Source: Neorhodopirellula pilleata
Lineage (GTDB): Bacteria > Planctomycetota > Planctomycetia > Pirellulales > Pirellulaceae
Assembly: GCF_007859915.1 (NCBI RefSeq)
Contig: NZ_SJPM01000002.1
Coordinates: 313,346 to 377,345, forward strand
Direction: 5' to 3'
DNA: 64,000 nucleotides
Shown in pieces: positions 57,580 through 64,000 of this stretch. Made by a program: the position numbers and the translations under genes. The notes beneath the pieces were generated by a model. The model was not told where the DNA came from and did no database searches. It worked only from the letters and a program-made list of their open reading frames with translations. The stretch's first letter is position 1. Each line of letters opens with the position of its first letter.

Positions 57580-58704
57580 ATGGATGAGCATTTTTCAGGC
57601 GGGTGCTTTTGTGAAACGTTGCCCGACGGTCGGTGCGGCGGCGACGTGGAGCTGCGACCGGCGGGGGTTTTCGCTCGCGCACCGGACGGTCAAGAGTTCT
57701 TGATCCCGTATCGCGAGTGCCAAGTCGAGATCGGTGGTTTTAGCGGCAAGATGGTTTTCTGCCGCGGGCGAGATCGCAACATCACGATCTTTTGCGAGGA
57801 CCCGAGATTCGTCCGATCGTTGTCATTGGCGTCGTCGGGCATCTTGGACGAACAACTGCAGATCGGCTTGCGAAAACAGCGTGGCGAGAACCGTCGACAA
57901 TGGGTCATCGGCACGGGGCTGCTCGTCGGCATCGTAATGGCCTGCGTCGTCGGCTACTTCGCGATTCGTGCCGGAGCGACCGCCGCCGTGATGGCGCTAC
58001 CGATAAGCGTGGATGAAAAAATCGGTTCGGCCGCGATGGCATCGATGGACTTGGGCGGCCCCCGAGTGACCGACGATGTGGTCGTCGAGGCGATGCAAAG
58101 CATGGTCGACCGGATGGCACCCGAAGCGGCGATCAATGGATTGGATTTTCGTGTCAGCGTGGTTCAGTCGGACGTCGTCAACGCGTTCGCGCTTCCCGGC
58201 GGGTCGATGGTCGTTTACACCGGTTTGATCGAAAACGCTGAACGTCCCGAACAGGTCGCTGCCGTATTGGCCCACGAAATGTCGCACGCGACGTTGCGGC
58301 ACGGCCTGCAACGCGTCGCTCGATCGATGGGCATTTGGGCCGGCGTGTCCATGTTGATCGGAGACGTCGGCGGCCTGATCGGGGCGGGGGCCGACTTGTT
58401 TCAAATGGCGACGATCAACAGTTACTCGCGTGAACAAGAGACCGAGGCTGACCGAGAGGGCGTCCGGATGTTGCATGCCTCCGGCATCGACCCGACCGGC
58501 ATGGGAGAGTTTTTCGCACTCCTTCAACACGAACACGACGAAGTCCCGGAGATTTTTTCTTGGATCAGCACGCATCCCGATCATGCGGCTAGAATAGCGT
58601 CCGTCGAAAACATGATCGCGGGGTTGCCCGAGCAAAATTACGAACCACTCGATGTCGACTGGCCATCGGTTCAAGGCCGATTGAAGAACCTCAAGACCGA
58701 TTGA
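57580..58704 (+). CDS. M48-family membrane metalloprotease
   Basis: A 374-residue integral-membrane peptidase related to HtpX/BepA/Oma1. The N-terminal 100 residues are a cysteine-containing domain ('FSGGCFCETLPDGRCGG'). A membrane helix lies at about 108-130. The zinc site is H232-E-M-S-H236 followed by ATLRHGLQR, with the third ligand in 'SREQETEADREGVRML' and a terminal 'STHPDHAARIASVE'. Such proteases degrade damaged or misassembled membrane proteins. The ATG at 57580 is preferred to the GTG at 57571. It is followed within 36 bp by three AIM24 genes, forming one probable operon. Confidence 0.9.
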   Translation: MDEHFSGGCFCETLPDGRCGGDVELRPAGVFARAPDGQEFLIPYRECQVEIGGFSGKMVFCRGRDRNITIFCEDPRFVRSLSLASSGILDEQLQIGLRKQRGENRRQWVIGTGLLVGIVMACVVGYFAIRAGATAAVMALPISVDEKIGSAAMASMDLGGPRVTDDVVVEAMQSMVDRMAPEAAINGLDFRVSVVQSDVVNAFALPGGSMVVYTGLIENAERPEQVAAVLAHEMSHATLRHGLQRVARSMGIWAGVSMLIGDVGGLIGAGADLFQMATINSYSREQETEADREGVRMLHASGIDPTGMGEFFALLQHEHDEVPEIFSWISTHPDHAARIASVENMIAGLPEQNYEPLDVDWPSVQGRLKNLKTD

Positions 58705-58740
58705 AGAACCCAGTAAACGAATCCGACGAGAGACGACCTG

Positions 58741-59397
58741 ATGCACACCGAGATCCGTGACAAGCCTTCGTTTGCGAACATCCTGGTTCGTATGGAAGCG
58801 GGCGATCAAATTGTCGCCGAAGCCGACGCGATGGCCAGCATGAGTTCGACCATCGAGATGAGTACGAAGTGGAACGGCGGATTCATCAAAGCGATATTGC
58901 GACGCGTCTTCGGTGGGGAATCGATGTTCGTCAACACCTTCACCACAGCCACCGCCGGCGAGTTGGTTTTAACCCAAGCGTTTCCTGGCGACATTCAATG
59001 CATCGAACTGAGTGGCAACACGATGTTCTTACAACCGGGCGCGTTCATCGCCTGCGAGCCCGGCGTCACGTTGGGATTGGGTTGGGCGGGTTGGAAGATG
59101 CTCATTGCTCGGGAAGGGTTGTTTCGTTTGAAAGTTAGCGGCAGTGGCCGAATTTGGTTTGGTGCCTACGGCGGCATTTTTCAACGAGAGATCGACGGTG
59201 AGTACGTCGTCGATTCGGGCCACCTCGTTGCTTATGAACCTTCCATCGGAGTGAAGATCGGTATGGCCGGCGGAATTTTCTCGAGCTTCTTCAGTGGTGA
59301 AGGCTTTGTTACCCGCGTCACCGGTCCCGGACGCATCTACATGCAATCCCGATCGTTTGACGGTTTAGCGGCTTGGACCAACTCTCACTTATATTAA
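58741..59397 (+). CDS. AIM24-family protein, copy 1
   Basis: A 218-residue protein of the AIM24/TIGR00266 (former DUF124) family, a double-psi beta-like fold of unknown molecular role. It is linked by name to a mitochondrial inner-membrane protein in yeast. Shared family marks are 'SMSSTIEMSTKWNGGF', 'GGESMFVNTFTTA', 'GEYVVDSGHLVAYE' and 'GEGFVTRVTGPGRIYMQSR'. No signal peptide. It is first of three adjacent, diverged paralogues. Confidence 0.9.
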   Translation: MHTEIRDKPSFANILVRMEAGDQIVAEADAMASMSSTIEMSTKWNGGFIKAILRRVFGGESMFVNTFTTATAGELVLTQAFPGDIQCIELSGNTMFLQPGAFIACEPGVTLGLGWAGWKMLIAREGLFRLKVSGSGRIWFGAYGGIFQREIDGEYVVDSGHLVAYEPSIGVKIGMAGGIFSSFFSGEGFVTRVTGPGRIYMQSRSFDGLAAWTNSHLY

Positions 59398-59407
59398 CAA
59401 GATTGCC

Positions 59408-60094
59408 ATGCATCACGAACTTCTCGCCCGACCGGCGATGTCCGTTGCCAAACTGACCCTGCAAGCGGGCGAATCGGTGACCTGCGAAGTCGGCGCGATG
59501 ATCGCCATGTCGAGCGGGTTCACCGTCGAAACCACTTCGCGAAATCGCGGTAGCGGTGGTGGAGGGATTATGAAGGGGATCAAGCGTATGTTTGCTGGTG
59601 AAAACTTCTTCTTGAATCATTTCACCGCGACGGCTGCCAATCAAACGTTGATTATCGGGCCGGGCTTACTCGGCGATATCATGCACTACCCGATGACCGG
59701 CGGGAACTTGATCGTACAAGGGTCAAGTTGGTTGGCCTCAGCGACCGGTGTCGAGATCGATGCCACATGGCAAGGTCTGGGCAAGGCTCTGTTCAGCGGC
59801 GAAGGCATGTTTTGGGTCAAGTGCAGCGGACGCGGTGATCTCTTGCTGAGCAGCTTCGGCGCGATTTATCCCGTCGATGTCAATGGCGAGTATGTCGTTG
59901 ATACGGGGCACATCGTCGCGTTTGATGAAACGTTGCAGTTCAAGATCGGCAAAGCGGGCAAGAGCCTCGTCGGCAGTATCCTGGGTGGCGAAGGATTGGT
60001 GTGCAAGTTCAGTGGCCAAGGACGGCTGTATTGTCAAAGCCACAACCCGCCGAGTTTCGGCAAGTTGTTGGGACCAAAGTTGCGACCCCGTTGA
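59408..60094 (+). CDS. AIM24-family protein, copy 2
   Basis: A 228-residue paralogue starting 10 bp after copy 1. It has the same skeleton: 'AMIAMSSGFTVETTSRNRG', 'AGENFFLNHFTATA', 'GEYVVDTGHIVAFDETLQF' and 'GEGLVCKFSGQGRLYCQSH'. It carries an extra Gly-rich insertion near residue 50 (GSGGGGIMKG) compared with copy 1. By eye it is closer to copy 3 than to copy 1 in the GHIVAFDETLQ and GEGLVC segments. Confidence 0.9.
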   Translation: MHHELLARPAMSVAKLTLQAGESVTCEVGAMIAMSSGFTVETTSRNRGSGGGGIMKGIKRMFAGENFFLNHFTATAANQTLIIGPGLLGDIMHYPMTGGNLIVQGSSWLASATGVEIDATWQGLGKALFSGEGMFWVKCSGRGDLLLSSFGAIYPVDVNGEYVVDTGHIVAFDETLQFKIGKAGKSLVGSILGGEGLVCKFSGQGRLYCQSHNPPSFGKLLGPKLRPR

Positions 60095-60104
60095 GGTTAT
60101 TGAA

Positions 60105-61250
60105 ATGATTCAAATCACCTGCCCCAATTGCAGCAAGGGGTACCGCCTCGCCGACACGTTCGCCGGCAAGAAAGTCAAATGCAAAGACTGCGGCCAGTTG
60201 CTCAAGATCAAAGACTTGCCACCGGGCACGATTGCGACAGCCAATCATGTCTCGCCGCCTAACGCGATCAAGCCGGAATCCCAGGTTCCCGCTCCGACCC
60301 CGCGAGTGAACCCGGACCCCGTCCCAAGCGCGCCGGCGCGACCCGCCTCGGCAGCGGTCGCGGCTCCGATGGCGTTTGCGAATCCGATCGAGGACGCGTG
60401 GGCGACCGGCGACATCGTCGAAGCCGAACTCGTTGGTGAACCCGTCGCGTTCAGTGGTGCGACCGGTATTCCCCCTACTGGCCTTCCCGGTCGACCCGTC
60501 GCGAAACCGCAATCGAAACCCACTTCGGCGACTCAAAATCTCAGTGGCCGGACTCCGAATCTGGAATTCGAAATCACCCAACGCCCGGACTTTGCGATCG
60601 CAAAGATCCACATTCCCGCCGGTCAAAAGATTTTCGCCGAACCATCCGCGATGGTATCGATGTCACCTAACGTGCATCTCGAAGCCGGCTTCAAGGGCGG
60701 CCTCGGCAAGACGCTTGGTCGGTTCCTCGGCGGTGAGAGCTTGATCATCAACACCTTCACCGCCCTGGACGGTCCCGGCGAAATCATGTTCGCCGGGGGT
60801 GCGGCTGGCGACGTCGCCTACCATCGTCTCAACGGCAACACCATGTATCTGCAGCGCGGTGCCTACATGTTCAACAGCGACGGCGTCGAGGTCACCGGCA
60901 GTTGGCAGGGCGCGAAGGGTTTCTTCAGCGGCGAGGGTTTGGTGTTGCTCAAGGCGAGCGGCGTCGGGGATCTGTTCTTTAGCTCTTATGGAGCAATCAT
61001 GCCGATCGACGTTACGGACGGTTTCATGGTCGACACCGGGTACATCGTCGCGTTCGAAGAGACGCTGCAATACCGCGTCACCGTGTTGCCTGGATTAAGA
61101 GCAGGCGGAAAGATCAAATCGTTCTTCTTCGGCGGTGAAGGACTGGTCTGTCAATTCGCGGGCCAAGGCAGAGTTTGGGTTCAAACCCGCCAAGCCAAAT
61201 CGTTCCTGCAATGGGTCAATCCGTATCGACCGGTCAAGAACAAAAACTGA
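60105..61250 (+). CDS. AIM24-family protein, copy 3, with N-terminal zinc ribbon
   Basis: A 381-residue protein. The ATG at 60105 starts a zinc-ribbon of the MJ0042 type, with C6-P-N-C9 and C26-K-D-C29. A Pro/Ala-rich linker (about 45-150, 'ESQVPAPTPRVNPDPVPSAP') leads to an AIM24 domain (about 170-370) with 'GGESLIINTFTALDG', 'GFMVDTGYIVAFEETLQY' and 'GEGLVCQFAGQGRVWVQTR'. The ribbon, fused only to this copy, suggests a binding or sensory role. It ends the M48-AIM24 operon, 10 bp downstream of copy 2; a large inverted repeat follows almost immediately. Confidence 0.9.
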   Translation: MIQITCPNCSKGYRLADTFAGKKVKCKDCGQLLKIKDLPPGTIATANHVSPPNAIKPESQVPAPTPRVNPDPVPSAPARPASAAVAAPMAFANPIEDAWATGDIVEAELVGEPVAFSGATGIPPTGLPGRPVAKPQSKPTSATQNLSGRTPNLEFEITQRPDFAIAKIHIPAGQKIFAEPSAMVSMSPNVHLEAGFKGGLGKTLGRFLGGESLIINTFTALDGPGEIMFAGGAAGDVAYHRLNGNTMYLQRGAYMFNSDGVEVTGSWQGAKGFFSGEGLVLLKASGVGDLFFSSYGAIMPIDVTDGFMVDTGYIVAFEETLQYRVTVLPGLRAGGKIKSFFFGGEGLVCQFAGQGRVWVQTRQAKSFLQWVNPYRPVKNKN

Positions 61251-61257
61251 TTGACTG

Positions 61258-61359
61258 AGAGCCTATCCGAAAAGGGGTCTGACCCTTTGGAGGCGCTTCG
61301 ATATTCGTCGTTTTTATGGTATCGCCGGAGAGGGTCAGACCCCTTTTCGGATAGGCTCT
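61258..61359. repeat. 29-nt perfect inverted repeat (REP-like, possible terminator)
   Basis: Arms 61258-61286 (AGAGCCTATCCGAAAAGGGG then TCTGACCCT) and 61331-61359 are exact inverted copies around a 44-nt loop. It begins 8 bp after the stop of the third AIM24 gene, so its RNA would fold into a very stable stem at the end of that operon. The GGGGTCTGACCC core is typical of dispersed palindromic repeats. Confidence 0.8.
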
Positions 61360-61361
61360 AA

Positions 61362-61415
61362 GCGAGTCGGATGGCCAGACCTCGTGCCCCTTGGTTCCGG
61401 CCATCCGAAACTCGC
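61362..61415. repeat. Second hairpin adjoining the REP-like repeat
   Basis: Arms GCGAGTCGGATGGCC (61362-61376) and GGCCATCCGAAACTCGC (61399-61415) pair except for a two-base bulge. It lies immediately beside the larger inverted repeat, making a tandem of two stems between the AIM24 operon and sucD. The rest of the gap to 61619 shows no gene. Confidence 0.6.
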
Positions 61416-61619
61416 ATAGAACGGAGTGGGTGAAGGTCGTCATTTTGACTACCACACGACTACCGCACTAGGAGTATCGGCACCGGGCTGACGCTAATGA
61501 AAAGAACTTGCTCATTTCGGTAGAAATTTGAGCATCCGAAGCAATTTGCCGAAGGCAACGGTGTCTTAGCTGCCTTTATCGCCCTTGTTAAGGGATTGTT
61601 CAAGGATCATTAAGGGTGA

Positions 61620-61650
61620 GCGAGAATCATTTCCGATCGGTGATTCTCGC
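61620..61650 (-). terminator. Candidate terminator hairpin after sucCD
   Basis: GCGAGAATCA (61620-61629) and TGATTCTCGC (61641-61650) form a perfect 10-bp stem with an 11-nt loop, 23 bp beyond the sucD stop on the minus strand. No U-run follows on that strand, so intrinsic termination is only a possibility. Confidence 0.4.
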
Positions 61651-61673
61651 CATCGCTTCAATCTCACGCGATG

Positions 61674-62546
61674 TTAAGCCTTCATCGCCTGGACGATCGC
61701 TTGGCCCATTTCGGCGGGGCTTGGGGCGACGACGATTCCGGCGTCTTCTAACGCAGCAACTTTCTCTTCGGCCGTCCCTTTGCCGCCGCTGATGATCGCA
61801 CCGGCGTGACCCATTCGTTTGCCCGGAGGAGCGGTTCGGCCGGCGATGAAGGCGGCGACCGGTTTGGTGACGTGTGCTTTCACGTAGGCTGCGGCTTCCT
61901 CTTCGGCGCTGCCGCCGATTTCACCGATCATCAGGATCGCTTCGGTTTGATCGTCTTCTTGGTACAGCTTGAACAAATCGATGAAGCTGGTGCCGACGAT
62001 CGGGTCGCCACCGAGTCCGACGCAGGTGCTTTGACCGAGTTTCAAGTTACTCGTTTGCCAAACGGCTTCGTAGGTCAACGTTCCCGAGCGGCTCATCACG
62101 CCGATCTTGCCGGGGGTGTGAATGTATCCGGGCATGATGCCGATCTTGCACTGCCCCGGCGTGATCAAACCGGGACAGTTCGGGCCGATCAAGATCGAGT
62201 TGCTCGCTTTGACTTTTTCATAAACGCGAACCATGTCGATCACGGGCACACCTTCGGTGATCGCGGCGATCACGCGGATGCCCGCATCGACGGCTTCGAG
62301 AATCGCGTCGGCGGTGAAGGGCGGCGGGACGAAGATCATCGTCGCGTCGGCACCGGTTTGCTGGACCGCTTCCTCGACGGTGTCGAAGACCGGCATGCCT
62401 TCGACTTCTTGGCCACCTTTGCCCGGCGTGACGCCGCCGACCATTTGAGTGCCATAGTCGCGGCAGCCCATCGCATGGAACTTGCCCGCGTTGCCGGTGA
62501 TGCCTTGGCAGATCACCTTAGTGTTCTTATCGACCAGAATACTCAT
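61674..62546 (-). CDS. sucD: Succinate-CoA ligase subunit alpha
   Basis: A 290-residue subunit of succinyl-CoA synthetase (TCA cycle): binds CoA and carries the phosphorylated histidine. Landmarks are [20 protein letters not shown], '[20 protein letters not shown]', '[20 protein letters not shown]', '[14 protein letters not shown]' and [17 protein letters not shown] with the active histidine. It lies downstream of sucC, separated by about 118 bp of repeat-bearing sequence. Confidence 0.98.
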   Translation of the reverse strand: MSILVDKNTKVICQGITGNAGKFHAMGCRDYGTQMVGGVTPGKGGQEVEGMPVFDTVEEAVQQTGADATMIFVPPPFTADAILEAVDAGIRVIAAITEGVPVIDMVRVYEKVKASNSILIGPNCPGLITPGQCKIGIMPGYIHTPGKIGVMSRSGTLTYEAVWQTSNLKLGQSTCVGLGGDPIVGTSFIDLFKLYQEDDQTEAILMIGEIGGSAEEEAAAYVKAHVTKPVAAFIAGRTAPPGKRMGHAGAIISGGKGTAEEKVAALEDAGIVVAPSPAEMGQAIVQAMKA

Positions 62547-62619
62547 TTCAATAGCTTTTAGCGATTGGCAATTAGCGGTTGGCTAACAGCCGAGGGTGTG
62601 ATGTGACGTGCATGAAAAA

Positions 62620-62648
62620 AGCTAACAGCTAACAGCTAATAGCTAACA
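62620..62648. repeat. Heptamer tandem repeat (AGCTAAC)
   Basis: Four head-to-tail copies of AGCTAAC, one with a final T, in the 118-bp gap between sucC and sucD. Further GGCTAACAG and TTAGCGATTGGCAATTAGCG fragments lie at 62556-62590, so the whole gap is made of related short motifs. Confidence 0.7.
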
Positions 62649-62664
62649 AGCTGCGGCAAGGCCG

Positions 62665-63849
62665 CTAGGCGGTCGCGGCGACAATCTTTTTGGCGGCGTC
62701 GGTCAGGTCCATCGCGGTGATGATGTCGACGTCGCTGTCTTCGAGCATCTTGCGGCCTTCCTCGACTTCGGTGCCTTCGAGTCGAACGACCAAAGGCACG
62801 TTGAAACCGACCTCTTTGCTGGCCGTGATCAACGCACCGGCGATCGTCGTGCAACGGGCGATCCCGCCGAAGATATTGACCAAGACGCCTTTGCAATTGG
62901 GGTCCGACAAAAGGATCCGGAACGCTTCGGTGACTTGAGCCGCGTTGGCACCACCGCCGACGTCCAAGAAGTTGGCCGGTTGCCCGCCGTGGTACTTGAT
63001 GATGTCCATTGTCGACATGGCCAGTCCGGCACCGTTGACCAAGCAGGCGATGTTGCCGTCGAGTTTGACGTAACTTAGCCCCGCCTTGCCGGCTCGGATT
63101 TCGCTCTCTTCCTCTTCGCTGAGGTCACGCAGTGATTCGAGGTCCTGGTGACGGAACATCGCATTTTCATCGAACGTGATTTTCGCGTCCAAAGCGATCA
63201 TTTCGCCGTTGCCGGTGATCACGAGCGGGTTGATCTCGGCGAGCGAGCAATCGTACTTGATGAAGAACTTCGACATCGCGGTCAGGAACTTGAACGCGCT
63301 CTTGGCGGCCGGTCCTTCGATGTTCAGTTTCTTGCATAGTTTGCGGATCTGGAACGCTTCGAGTCCGATCGCCGGGTCGAACGCTTCCTTATAGATCAGC
63401 TCGGGGGTTTCTTCGGCGACCTTTTCGATCTCAACGCCGCCCTCGGTGCTGGCCATCAAGACCGGCTTGGACGAGGCGCGGTCGACGACGATGCCGAGGT
63501 ACAGTTCGCGGGCGATGTCACAACCGGCCTCGACGAAGACTTTCGAAACCGTTTGGCCTTCGGGCCCGGTTTGGATCGTGACCAGTTTATTGCCGAGCAA
63601 TCCGGCGGCGGCGGCTTTGGCTTCGTCCGCCGATTTGCACAACACCACGCCCTTTTGGTCCGGGTTGTCGATGATGTTCCCTTTGCCCCGACCGCCCGCG
63701 TGGATTTGGGCTTTGACCACGGCGATTTTGCCGCCTAATTTGTCGTATGCGGCCGCAGCCTCGTCGGGCGTCGTCACCATGATCCCTTCCAGGACGGGGA
63801 CGCCGGCGGCGCGGAAGAGTTCTTTTCCTTGATACTCGTGAATTTTCAT
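62665..63849 (-). CDS. sucC: Succinate-CoA ligase subunit beta
   Basis: A 394-residue ATP-grasp subunit of succinyl-CoA synthetase, forming ATP or GTP from succinyl-CoA with SucD. The start at 63849 gives the canonical [20 protein letters not shown]. Conserved parts are '[14 protein letters not shown]', '[20 protein letters not shown]', '[16 protein letters not shown]', '[20 protein letters not shown]' and '[17 protein letters not shown]'. The 150 bp upstream to the window end contain no further gene. Confidence 0.98.
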   Translation of the reverse strand: MKIHEYQGKELFRAAGVPVLEGIMVTTPDEAAAAYDKLGGKIAVVKAQIHAGGRGKGNIIDNPDQKGVVLCKSADEAKAAAAGLLGNKLVTIQTGPEGQTVSKVFVEAGCDIARELYLGIVVDRASSKPVLMASTEGGVEIEKVAEETPELIYKEAFDPAIGLEAFQIRKLCKKLNIEGPAAKSAFKFLTAMSKFFIKYDCSLAEINPLVITGNGEMIALDAKITFDENAMFRHQDLESLRDLSEEEESEIRAGKAGLSYVKLDGNIACLVNGAGLAMSTMDIIKYHGGQPANFLDVGGGANAAQVTEAFRILLSDPNCKGVLVNIFGGIARCTTIAGALITASKEVGFNVPLVVRLEGTEVEEGRKMLEDSDVDIITAMDLTDAAKKIVAATA

Positions 63850-64000
63850 CAGGACGAATCCCGCTGGGCGGATCAAATGGGTGGATTGGCAAAACAAAAC
63901 GACGTGGCCAACGCAAACGATTGTTGTTCGGCCGGTCTGCGGGGAATATAAACCTTCGTCGAAGGCGTCGCCACGGGTGCGAAACCTTGGATTCTTTCAA

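Noticed and set aside
61806..62561. 251-codon open frame antisense to sucD
   Set aside because: It is the mirror of a highly conserved gene and its product (Asp/Arg/His-rich) has no recognisable features.

Overview
The window looks like a chromosomal segment of a planctomycete, probably Pirellulaceae (Rhodopirellula-like). This is inferred from several traits: two secreted sulfatases, a Tat-exported Gfo/Idh/MocA oxidoreductase, an SHD1-domain exported protein, a small membrane protein with the 'FGVRTLLIATTF' segment, a very large exported protein of unknown function behind an ECF sigma factor, many alternative start codons, and REP-like hairpin repeats between genes. No rRNA, tRNA, CRISPR array, prophage or intact insertion sequence was recognised.

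Layout. 1-8.8 kb is mostly housekeeping: the end of an L-lactate dehydrogenase, a lectin-like exported protein, a methyltransferase, a divergent HIT/RadC pair (RadC with an extra N-terminal domain), a PIG-L deacetylase, a GT-C membrane glycosyltransferase coupled to threonine aldolase, and hisD. 8.9-9.28 kb is a composite of REP-like hairpins. 9.3-17.8 kb holds secreted catabolic proteins: an esterase, a PQQ-like beta-propeller protein, a protein carrying two metallopeptidase motifs, a sulfatase and an oxidoreductase. 18.1-21.9 kb is a redox pair: an FMN-binding protein and a NapH/NosR-like polyferredoxin. A 281-bp nested inverted-repeat element (21961-22241) follows. 22.3-32.8 kb carries exported proteins: hypotheticals, a HAD phosphatase, a second sulfatase, a three-gene operon of secreted proteins, and an OprB-type porin with a cysteine-rich N-terminus.

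32.9-43.2 kb is the most unusual locus. An ECF sigma factor, a membrane-anchored vWA protein and a 2,324-residue multi-pass protein form one operon with overlapping start and stop codons. The giant protein has two ectodomains of about 1,000 residues each, separated by a membrane block.

45.2-54.5 kb is a six-gene, same-strand sugar cluster: an orphan PTS enzyme I-like protein, GH130, a GT4-like/six-hairpin fusion, a second GH130, GH13 and GT4. It suggests cytoplasmic synthesis and (phospho)lysis of an oligosaccharide or storage polysaccharide. It is followed by a secreted esterase and a GH16 enzyme.

57.6-61.3 kb is an M48 membrane protease followed by three tandem AIM24-family paralogues, the last fused to a zinc ribbon. 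The window ends with sucD and sucC (succinyl-CoA synthetase) on the minus strand.

Start codons were chosen from signal peptides, family boundaries and overlaps with neighbours, so many differ from the longest open frame. Functional calls rest on motifs read by eye; no database search was run.
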